DNA of 64,000 nucleotides from Cryptomeria japonica (Eukaryota; Streptophyta; Pinopsida; Cupressales; Cupressaceae): positions 220,959,415 to 221,023,414 of the forward strand of contig NC_081410.1 of the NCBI RefSeq assembly GCF_030272615.1, written 5' to 3'. Under the pieces are notes generated by a model that saw nothing but the letters and a program-made list of their open reading frames with translations, was not told where the DNA came from and ran no database searches. Below are positions 32,060 through 41,704 of the stretch, in pieces (positions within the stretch are counted from its first letter, which is position 1; each line of letters begins with the position of its first letter). The position numbers were made by a program, and so were the translations under genes.

Positions 32060-32933
32060 CTACGTGTTGATGTGTTTTTTATGCACATGCGAACACATAA
32101 TAAAATACCAAGGTATCTTATCCTCTCTTGAACAAAGTTTCCCAATTGGTGAAGATCTCGCCGAAGGATCAATCGGAGCAACTCCAAGGTTCTGATATGT
32201 AGGGTCTCTACGTGTGTATGAGCTCTTGCGGTATGATGTGATTTTGCTGGAATCACAAGGGGACTTACTTTCGAGGACCTGCATGTCTGATTTGCTTTGG
32301 ATATTACTGGAACGTGGAATTTCACCGGCCCTTGATTTTGAAAAAAGGAAAAAGGATAAGGGTTGGAACAGGATCTATTTCTAACACTAAGAACATAAGA
32401 GCAATGAATGACCTTTGATGAAATTCTAACTAAGTCTTGCTTTGACATCCTAGGATCATCTCCACAAGATTAGTGCGATCTTCTGAGGAAAGCTTTATGA
32501 TGTTTAGATCACCACTACAAGCATGGACACTGTTAGGTTGATGCATATCAATGAAGAAGCGATAATCGAAGTTAAGCTTAAGCTGAATGATTCCAGTTGA
32601 CTACGCAAGGCAAGTCTGCAATCAACAAACTGCTAGTAGTATGGATATACGAATTTCATCGTTGATCATACAAATTTCTTCCATTCACCTAATAACATGA
32701 AATCAAATTTGAGAAGTATAGAGACCATGCAAATTGTTGAATCGACCCATAGAATTCACCATTTCTTCAATGAAGTTTACAAGTCTTTTGCAACAATATC
32801 TTGGCAACAATCTTTGCCTTCTCTTTCTACTCTACTCTAAAATGCTACTAATTATTGACTATTCTCTCTAACTATTTCCTATTCTTTGACTATTATTTTT
32901 AACTATTAACCTTTACAAATGAGGAGCCAGGGC

Positions 32934-33024
32934 TTTATATAGAGAACCCTTTACAAACAATCGACTTTGATTGACTTAGAATCAATGGCTAGGATTTATA
33001 AGATAGAAACCCTAATTAGGGTTT
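32934..33024 (-). promoter_or_regulatory. Telobox palindrome and TATA box of LTR B
   Basis: Palindrome at 33007-33024, TATATAAA (minus strand) at 32941-32934. The gap is 65 bp. Confidence 0.7.
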
Positions 33025-33040
33025 GTTGTAACAAACTTCC

Positions 33041-33511
33041 TTAGCCAATGAAAATTACATTGCAAGAGTGAGGACCAATAGGAAGTAGGGGTAGGTACAC
33101 CGAAGTTTGTGCCGCCTCTGATAAATTAGATACCTTGAATCTGGTCATGCTGAGGTGGGCCAATCCGACCGAAGATATGATGACTGGGATGCCACCTTGC
33201 TTAATGCTTGTGACTTGGTTGATCCTCCACTGTCCTTGATATGATGAATGATGTATTTCCTTTGCTTGACCAGGCTTCCTTATTCTCAAGTCTTCCTTCT
33301 CCAGTAGCATATCTCGCCCTGAAATGCTGGCAAAGCCTTTCTTTGTCATCTTGTGGTAGAATGAGGTCTTGAGGCTAACTTGAACTCCTTGAACACCCCT
33401 AGTCTTCCAACGCTTGAAAGCACCTTGAGTCCTCCCTTTTTGCATGTGGAACGTCCTTGATGATGATGGACTGGAAGAGGTCGTCCTTGCCCTGGCCTGG
33501 TTTTCTTCCAT
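33041..33511 (-). CDS. Short ORF at the LTR-ORF site of LTR B
   Basis: 156 codons whose ATG follows the intron acceptor directly (GCAG|ATG). The start MEENQARARTTSSSPSSS is followed by a basic, Ser/Lys-rich stretch and no recognisable domain. The nucleotide text partly matches LTR H around 58060-58440, so the two share an exon-like segment. It occupies the position of the large ORF in sister LTRs. I cannot tell whether it is a real gene or non-coding sequence that happens to be open. Confidence 0.4.
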   Translation of the reverse strand: MEENQARARTTSSSPSSSRTFHMQKGRTQGAFKRWKTRGVQGVQVSLKTSFYHKMTKKGFASISGRDMLLEKEDLRIRKPGQAKEIHHSSYQGQWRINQVTSIKQGGIPVIISSVGLAHLSMTRFKVSNLSEAAQTSVYLPLLPIGPHSCNVIFIG

Positions 33512-33577
33512 CTGCAAAACCAACCAAAAGGTGATTAAGGACACATAATGAATTCATTCTAACATAGCATTTCCTAC
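33512..33577 (-). other. Predicted intron in LTR B
   Basis: AAG|GTAGGAAATG ... TTGGTTTTGCAG|ATG, 66 bp, short for a plant intron. The position matches the introns before the large ORFs in C, E and K. Confidence 0.45.
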
Positions 33578-33650
33578 CTTAAATCATCAATAAGAAGACA
33601 TTAAAATGAAGTTTGCTCAAGATTCTCCCCAGGGACAGGCCCTATAAGAA

Positions 33651-35884
33651 TTTCGCTTTGGACCCTTTGGAAGGGTCGGGAGCAAAATTTGCATTCCTGG
33701 CCTAAATTCTTCTCACTTTGTGACCATGCTTGCTTAGATGCATGCCTAAGGATCCCTTTAATATCAACCAATACCAAGTTTGAGGTAAAATTGGAGCAAG
33801 ATGGAGTCTTTAAGGATTTCGCTCTGGACCCTCTGGAAGGGTCAGGAGCGAAATTCTTATTTAGGCTCAAGTTCTATCATCCACTCCAAAATGTCTTCCA
33901 AGGCAAGCATACACTAGTCTTCTCTCCACCAAGGGTTGGGAATCCATCTCTTGACCCTCATCATGAGCAAATTAGGTGAAATTGAGAATTTCGCTCTGGA
34001 CCCTTTGGAAGGGTCAGGAGCGAAATTCTTGACTTGCTTGTTTTCCTTCACCTAAGTCTACTCTTTTCACTTTTCATACCTAGACTTCCATTTTTGAATC
34101 CCTCTCTCAACATGACAAAACTTGCTTGACCCTCAAAATGGCTAGAAAGGAGAATTTCGCTAAGAATCAGGGCCAGGGACAGGACCTATTTAGGGTTTCG
34201 CCCTGGACCCTTTGGAAGGGTCAGGAGCGAAATCCTTGTCCTAGCTCAAAATCTTCGTTTTTGGTGGTCAAAATCCATCCAAGGGCAATCCTAGGGGCAT
34301 CTCCCAACTTCTCTCACCTTGGTCTAGGCTTGGCTTGGCACAAATTTTGGAAGATAGAATAGGTTTTAGGATTTTCGCTTTGGACCCTTTGGAAGGTTCA
34401 GGAGCAAAATCCTTGCTCTTGAGCTTATTCCTTTATTCTTCCATTCAATTCACCTCAAAGGCCAAGAAAACGTTACTCCATTCCTATCTAGGCCATAAGA
34501 ACCAAAAGTTTGATTTGTTTTGAAGGGGAAATAGGTGATCTTAGGAATTTTGCTCTGGACCCTTTGGAAGGGTCAGGAGAGAAATCCTAGTTTTTTCTTA
34601 ATTCCTTCATATTTGTTGATTATTAGCAACCCAAAGCTATGCCCAAGGACATCTTCAATCCTAATTCACCTTGACCCACACTAGACTTGGCACAAAATTG
34701 AGAGAAAAGAGTGGTTTTGTGACATTTCGCTCTGGACCCTTTGGAAGGGTCAGGAGTGAAATTCACACTCTAGGCTTGATATTTCATCTTTTCAACTCCA
34801 ATCTTCTTTGCAAGGCAAATATACACCACTCCACTTGCATCCACGCCATAGGAACCAAGGTCTTCACCTCATCTAAGGAGAAAATGGGTGTTTTCAAGAA
34901 TTTCGCTGTGGACCCTTTGGAAGGGTCATGAGCGAAATTCAAGTTTTAGGCTAAATTCTTCATCTCCTCTACCTTTAGTCACTCCCTAAGGCAAAAAAAA
35001 CATGTCAAACACTTCCCAACATGCCTTAGAAACTAAGAACCTGGTCTGAACAAGGAAGAAATTGAGGTCTATGGGGATTTTCGCTCTGGACCCTTTGGAA
35101 GGGTCAGGAGCGAAATCCATGTTCTTGGTTGGTTTCCCACTTCCTTCATCCAATTCTCCTTCAAACTTGATCGAATTCAAGCTCCTTTCTTCTCACTTAA
35201 GTGAATCTACCATCAAATTAGCTCAAGACAAGGTCATTTTCATCATTTTAGGCAAGATAGAGGGGCAAACTGAGGATTTCGCTCTGGACCCTTTGGAAGG
35301 GTCAGGAGCAAAATTTCCATTCTAGGTTGATTTTCACCATTTCATCGCCTCAAACCTCTTTTCAAAGGCTAGAACACCTCAAGGTCACTCCAATCATGCC
35401 TTAAAAGTTCAAAACTTGGCCATAACAAGGAAGAAAATGAAGATTATGTGAATTTCGCTCTAGACCCTTTGGAAGGGTCAGGAGCGAAATTCTTACTTGG
35501 GCTCATTTCTCACCTTTTTCCTCCCTATCTTGGCTTGAATATAACTTCTTAGGCCTCCTCCTATCATCATCAAGTCAAATTGCTCTCAAAGTGGCATTTA
35601 TTTCAAGGTCTTAGTGAGAAAATAAGGTCATTCAAGAATTTCGCTCTGGACCGTTTGGAAGGGTCAGGAGCGAAATTCTTGTTTAGGCTCAAATCTTGAC
35701 TTCATTTTCATATTTCCTCACTCCAAATAAGTGTTTTGCCCTCATTAATGCCTGAGAATGAGTTAGTTGTAAGTTTGGATCAAAGTAGAATGTCCTATAG
35801 AGGAATTCGCTCTAGACCCTTTGGAAGGGTTAGGAGTGAAATTGAAATTCGCTTTGGACCGTTTGGAAGGGTCAGGAGCGAAAT
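33651..35884. repeat. Array of 14 palindromes at about 177-bp spacing (LTR B)
   Basis: Core TTTCGCTCTGGACCCTTTGG then AAGGGTCAGGAGCGAAATT, an imperfect palindrome of about 38 bp. Starts are near 33651, 33817, 33988, 34196, 34373, 34548, 34725, 34902, 35079, 35277, 35453, 35638, 35805 and 35845. Most steps are 166-177 bp. The last step is 40 bp, like the doublet in LTR C. Spacers are weakly similar to each other and much more diverged than the cores. Confidence 0.9.
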
Positions 35885-36438
35885 TTGACATTTTGGACTC
35901 TCCGTCATGATTCATATATGGAATATAACATTTAAGTATAAGTGCCATTTCCCTATATCTTTCTTCTTTCCTATACTTAAAGTTATATTCCATATATACT
36001 GTCAGGATGTTTGAGAGTGGTTACGGACCTCCAGGAGTTATAATGCAAAATCTAGTTTTTGGAGGATTCTTCAATTTTCCAGACTTAGTCAAATTTCAGG
36101 ATCAGGATGACATTCCAGACAACCAAATTTCAGGACATTTGAAGATCAGGATGACATTCCAGACTTCATCACTCACCAACTTGACCTAACTCAGACCTTC
36201 AAAGAGGATATTCACTCACCAAGCCTCATTGACCTCCTCAAACTCAAACAAGACACAATTAGCAGCAAGAGCAAAACTTTGTCCTAAGGAAGACTTTCAA
36301 AGATGACCCTAACCCAGAGCATCCACTGACTCACCTTTAGCTAAAACAGAGCTTGCTCTCTTAGTGATCCCTCTAGCAACACTCAGCACGCAAAGGCTAA
36401 TAGATAGGACCCTAAAAGACCTAGAAAACAAACTCTAG

Positions 36439-36496
36439 AAAGCAAAAAGTAGGGGTCCCCATTTGCAATGGGGCGATGTGTGAATACGTCACAACA
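36439..36496 (-). repeat. LTR B 5' terminus with hairpin
   Basis: Minus strand TGTTGTGACGTATTCACACA followed by the palindrome CCCCATTGCAAATGGGG. Confidence 0.75.
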
Positions 36497-36944
36497 CTAT
36501 GGTTTTACACGCATCCACCTTCTTATATCTTTCTTCATATTCATCCTTAGTTATATCTTTCATGTTTGCTCCACGTGGAATTCCAAACACCTCAGCAATC
36601 GCATCCTCAACAAGGTAGGCAATGATGGCACCCTTAGGAGTCTTAATTATTCTGGAGCGAGGATCATAACATCGTGTACACTCCAGGATAAGCTCATTGC
36701 ACTGTATGGATCGCGGGAATCTAGCGGCCTGATAAATACCACTCTTCATAATGTTCACATAAGCTGGGGAAGGAATCTGGCTTCCGATTCTGAACATAGG
36801 CTGTCGCATCTGGCTCATGTTCAGGAAATGCATGTTCGTGTCTGTAATCTCCTTCCATCTGGATGACATCTTGGATTTTGGATAGAATCTCATCTCAACT
36901 ATCCTCTGTTGTTCTCTCCTATCCTTGAGTCTGGACTTCAACAT
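36497..36944 (-). pseudogene. LTR-ORF copy 3, 5' part
   Basis: 149 codons from ATG 36944, six bases after an acceptor-like CGTACAG, up to the insertion of LTR B. It carries the family N terminus (MRFYPKSKMSSRWKEITDTN, GIYQAARFPRSIQCNELILE, VEDAIAEVFGIPRG) and ends in VDACKTI. The frame continues at 32059 on the other side of B. Confidence 0.75.
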
Positions 36945-36949
36945 CGTAC

Positions 36950-37233
36950 CTGTACGAAGCTAGAAGTTAGAACTTCGGAAAATCAATCCTAATAAGCTAT
37001 TTTCAGAATTAAAAAAGTTCTGATTTCTTAAAATGTAGACAAATTTAGGAATGGAAATCAAGAGCTTTGTTCATATTTAAACGAATTCTGAAAATAGTTC
37101 GTAAATACATAAAATTAGGGTACAAGACCCTCATGAAAGCTCATAAAATTAATCATTTTCAGACTTAAGAAAGTCTGAAGACACCTCCTTACACTTCGGA
37201 AATTTACTAAAAATAGAGCGCAAAGGAGCATAC
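36950..37233 (-). other. Predicted 5' UTR intron of LTR-ORF copy 3
   Basis: Donor CCG|GTATGC, acceptor TACAG|GTACGATG, 284 bp. The position is equivalent to the introns of copies 2 and 4. Confidence 0.5.
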
Positions 37234-38339
37234 CGGATCAAGAAATGACTACGGAAAGGTGTGAAAAGGATAAGTTTCACACGAAAAATGTCTGAGGCCT
37301 GTTGCAATCGTGTGTTATGCAAAATATATGATGAAAATCAATTTCTCAAGGCAAACATGGGTAAATCTGAGCATGTATGTAGGGCTGGAAATGAAAGTTA
37401 AATCTGAAGACAAGTCTGAAAATGGAGTTTTTAGACCTACTGGGACCCTTAGGAATGAAGATAAACTCAGAAAATGGTTCCAGAGTGAAGCAAAAATGCT
37501 TCCAAAATGAAATCGCCTAGGTTGACAAGTGGCTGGAAATGATTATTTTTTGAGGACAGCCACCTACCAATGGAGTTTCAGACCTGTAACAGCATGTAAA
37601 TGGTCTGAAAATACACACAAAACTCCACAAAATTCTTTCCAAATGCAAATTGTCCAAGTTGGAATTAGCTGGGTAATGAAGAATGAAGTCTGAAAATTAA
37701 TTACCAGCCAACAATGGAGGTCACATAAGTCTGAAAAATGGTGTAAATCAGATCTGAGAACAATTATCAGCAAGTTCCCAACAATGGCGGCACCACCCAA
37801 GGAGATACAATCACCAAAATGAAGGTAAAAACCTCCCAAAACAAAAATCGCCTAACTTCAAAAATGACGCCACCTTCCCAAAATCGCCAAAGTCTGAAAC
37901 TGATGCTTCAAACACACTCAAATGGCAGCTAAGAAAAATCGCCTTGGCTGGGAATGGAGGAAAAATGAACAATAAAACCAATCTTCAGCCCAATGTGTCA
38001 ACTTGACACTTCGCCAAAATTTGCCAGCTGGAGGAAAAATCGCCTAAGTAAGCACACACTTGGCAAATATAATAATAATATAATGCTGGCCTCCTCTTTT
38101 AAACTTGCTTTTGCCTTGAGTTTTCACCACACAAGCAATGTGGGATAAAACATTTGCTCTTTTACACACTTGTGGGGAAAATCAACTTGCCTGGGAAAAT
38201 AATAAATTATTAATATTAAATTGCAAGTCATTTATTAATTGTTAATTGTTTTTATTTTTTAAATAATCCTCAACATCATTAAAAACAATTAAATTTGGGT
38301 CACGCCATTAAAAAGATTTTGAAATTTCATCCAAAATTG
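37234..38339 (-). other. Leader of LTR E, no gene
   Basis: Contains degenerate aatcgcc and tctgaa words (37440-38050). Short open frames here do not resemble anything and are not conserved. Confidence 0.4.
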
Positions 38340-38960
38340 GACCCATGGGGAAAATCGACGCCTATTTGGATTAAAAATCTAAATAAAAATAATTAAAATT
38401 CTCAAAAAATGTACATTGGGGAAATTCGACCCATGTCTGGATAAAAATCCGGACAAAATTTCATCATAAATTGCACAAAATTGCCTTCAAGGGAAAATCG
38501 ATCGAAGTCTAGAATCAAAATCCTGACTAAAATCAATACTTTGGCCAAAGAACACCTCTAGGTGAAAATCGAGCCCAATCTGGATAGCAATCCAATCCAG
38601 ACTCAAAAATCTTCAATTTGCACTTGGTGGAAATTTGCACCAAGTCTGGAATCACTATCCGCACTAAAATCCTCAAAAGTCGTCATGAAAAGATTTGGTG
38701 GAAAATCAATAGTCATCAGGAATCCTCATTGAAATCATCGGCAACTTCATCCACACTCCCTAGGGGAAATTCGAAGGTAGTCAGAAAATTCCCAACACTT
38801 GGATAGAATTTAATCATCCTGGTGGAAAATCGCCCCTAGTCTGGATTTTGAATGGGGGAACAATAAGGCATGTCTACATTCCAGGGGAAATCCATGTCCA
38901 GATTGGATTTTGAGTGAGGAAAATCATGGGTAGTCAAGAATATGAGGGAAAAAGCACCTC
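38340..38960. repeat. About 70-bp array in LTR E (GGGGAAAATCGA...GTCTGGA)
   Basis: GGGGAAAATCGA-like cores start near 38347, 38418, 38490, 38561, 38626, 38696, 38763, 38821 and 38883, each followed by a loosely conserved agtctggat...atcc half-palindrome. Steps run from 58 to 72 bp. It sits where LTRs B and C have their long palindromes. Confidence 0.7.
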
Positions 38961-39420
38961 TAGTCTAGAATTTTGACCTTTTGACCCTTAGAAAATGGAT
39001 TTTCATTAGGAATATGATCATGTTTCCACTCAAAAGCACTAGGAAACTTCAAAACTCAATAAAACTCACCTGGACTTGGGCAAATTTACCAAAAATTTGA
39101 GCGAAACACAAGGAAACCTATTAGGATAAAGTGCAAAATCAAATTGAATAACTTCTTATGAGTGAGAAAACAACTCCAAGAGTTCCTAAAACACCTTAGC
39201 ACTTAAAAATCATCGACGTGGACATTCAAAAACACGTTAACGCTCAAAAGGTCTACACTTAGACAAAATTAGGATCATTTAAAATCTCAACTTTACGTGC
39301 TTGATCCTATAACTTCAAAAAACCCTAAATGATAATTAGGCATGATAAAAATCCGAGACTCGGGCATGGGAACTCAAAAATGCCCACTATGCTGCCAAAA
39401 CCCTAAACTAAAAACGCAAG

Positions 39421-39478
39421 AAGTAGGAAAGAGGGGGTCCCCGTTCGCAATGGGGCGATGTGTGAAAAGGTCACAACA
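39421..39478 (-). repeat. LTR E 5' terminus with hairpin
   Basis: Minus strand TGTTGTGACCTTTTCACACA followed by CCCCATTGCGAACGGGG. Confidence 0.75.
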
Positions 39479-39483
39479 GGACC

Positions 39484-41704
39484 GAGCAGAGGTTGTTTTG
39501 TAATGAATTGGTGTTCTAGACTAGGGCACCTTTTTATCATTTATAGGCAACATCGTACTTTTGCCAACAATTATATGTAGTGAGCTAGCTTTGTGCATGG
39601 GAAGGTTTCAAGTGTGCCCACTTCCCTTTGTGCATGACAACCCTCAAAACCCGCTCAAGGAAAACTTTGTGTATAAGGCCCTCAATATGCACTCAATGTT
39701 GAAGAAGAATAATGTCTGATCAGGTTGTGTAGACACACCCCTCATTTACGCTGAAGAGTAAGTCGTATAAAACTTGGTCCTTAAGTCTACATTCATGATG
39801 CAAACAGAGGTCAAAAGAATATCAAAGTTGTGCATACATAGTTGTGAAACCTGCTCGACTATGATTTGTGTAGAATTACATCAAAGGTGTGCCCTAGTTG
39901 TGCAATAGGATGCTTAAATTGCACCCTTATATGTTACAATGGTAACAAACCTGCACATGAAAGGAGTATTTAACAAGTGTAGAAGGCGGTTTGGAGGGTG
40001 ATTTAATGGTGTTTTATGCAAATGTTCTCATTTACATCGATTGGTTTTCAGGTTCTGATTTGAGGGTAGAGGGACATTCAAGATAATGGCGGATCAACAA
40101 CTTGAAGATCATCATAGCTACAAAGACTCATGGCATGATGAAAGATGGTGGTCTACACTCAAGGGCTTAAGCAAGATCAAGAAGATCACACTTACAAATA
40201 CAAGGAGGCAAATCAAATGAAGTACTCAAACATAAAAAAGGAATTTCAAGGCAAGAAGGATAACTTCACCACATGAGAAGATGATCAATATAAGTTACAC
40301 AATGGAGATGGACTTGAATTTCCCTAGGAAATCCAAGATCCAAATGGATAGTACTTCAAGGGTGATTTGTCCATGCAGATATAGATCAACAAGGTTTGCT
40401 CATCAATGAAGGGCTCTACATTCAGATAGACTACATGGAAAGACTCCAGTTACACTTAAAGGTACCCCTCTCCACATCGTGGCAAGATATTCAAATTAGA
40501 GTTACAAGGGAGATCAAGGTCAAGTGTACCATGAACAAAGCGTTCTACATCAAGTATAGGTAGCATAAGGTCTACATGAAAACTTCATCAAGCTGGAAAT
40601 GCAACACAAGGGGGTAAATCAAGCAACATCAAGGTATTCAAGGCTAGCATAACATATGTATACCCCCCTATATTAGGAACATGTTCACAAGGATTGCTAG
40701 GAGGTAGAATGTTTAGGATGAAAGACATCACAAGGAGGTGAATCCTCGAGTATAAGGAAGATGGAAGAATAATCGTGATCAAGGAATGGAGATAGTTTCA
40801 GTAGAGTTAAGCAAAGTTAGAAGGTTGACTTGATCACAAAGATGATACAATTTGGGAATATGCCCCATTTTCATCACATTGAGCACTTGGATAATGTTGG
40901 GTATGAAGAGATATTACCCCATCACAAACATTTCCTTTTGATGATCTACAAGGCAAACTAAGGTGGCATCCTATTCATCACCAACCACTCAAGTTGTACA
41001 AGTCGGCATGTCCAAGTTCATTGAACTTGATTCATCTATGGAGAGAGTGAGTGACAGATGACAATGCATTGGAAATTGTTCTATATATCTAACCTCATGT
41101 TTCATTGATCCAAATTCTAAGGACACGTGTCCTATGTGATGCAATTTTATCATTGGTCGAATGGAGCTAGTTATAACTAACTCTAATTAGGGTTTTATCA
41201 TGTAATCTCGAGCATTGATATCGAATCAATCTGAGCCATTGAATTGTAATGAGACCTCTATATAAGGCTCAATGCTCTCATTTGAAAAGGGGTTAATAGT
41301 TAGAAATCATAATTAGGAAGCAAATAATAGTAGAGTTGGAGGAAAGGAGATTGTTGCCAAGACTTGTTGTAGTAAACATACTACTTTCATTGAAGAAATG
41401 GTGAATCTTGCGAGCTATTTCAACTTGTTGCATGGTCTCTACTTCTCATAGTTTAGATGTGTTAGATGAATGGAATATCTTGTTGTTGATGAATGGTGAA
41501 GCCTAATGTTCATACCACTTGGAGTTTGTTGATTGCAAATTGCAGTGTGTGGTTAGTCTAAACTTGATTAAAAGCTTAACTTCAATTGCTATATGCTCAT
41601 TGTTCATGATGTTGGTGTGCATAGGTTATATGAAAATCATTCGCCTATCCTTAGGAGATTGCACCATCTTTATTTAGTTGTTTCCTCATGGTGTAGGAAA
41701 GCTT
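39484..41704 (+). other. Second part of LTR F: ORF site, promoter, leader
   Basis: An acceptor-like TTGGTTTTCAG ends at 40051. ATG 40086 opens a 44-codon frame (MADQQLEDHHSYKDSWHDER...) that stops at 40220, in the position of the large LTR-ORF. 40221-41160 has no gene. The telobox palindrome (AACTCTAATTAGGGTTTT, one arm mutated) lies near 41178-41195 and TATATAAG at 41259-41266. The leader then matches that of LTR A. Confidence 0.6.

Larger units (their letters stand above)
32065..36496 (-). mobile_element. Giant solo LTR B, inserted in LTR-ORF copy 3
   Basis: 4432 bp from TGTTGTGACG (36496, minus strand) to ...CACATCAACA (32065). Flanks CTATG/CTACG (36497-36501 and 32060-32064) form a 5-bp duplication with one mismatch. 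It holds the terminal hairpin, the 177-bp palindrome array (35884-33651), a 66-bp intron (33577-33512), a 156-codon ORF, telobox (33024-33007), TATA (32941-32934), GTAAGT (32268-32263) and U5. 35885-36440 has no gene. Near 36060-36170 a short gatcaggatgacattccagac repeat occurs twice. Confidence 0.85.
29785..39478 (-). mobile_element. Giant solo LTR E containing LTR-ORF copy 3
   Basis: Perfect GGACC duplications (29780-29784 and 39479-39483) flank TGTTGTGACC (39478, minus strand) and ...ACATCAACA (29785). Without nested B it is about 5.26 kb. In minus order it has the terminal hairpin, a 70-bp array (38960-38340), a leader, an intron (37233-36950), LTR-ORF copy 3 in two parts, the telobox (30726-30711, one arm damaged), TATA (30634-30627), GTAAGT (29975-29970) and U5. 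The perfect target duplication shows that all of these, including the ORF, belong to one LTR. Confidence 0.85.
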
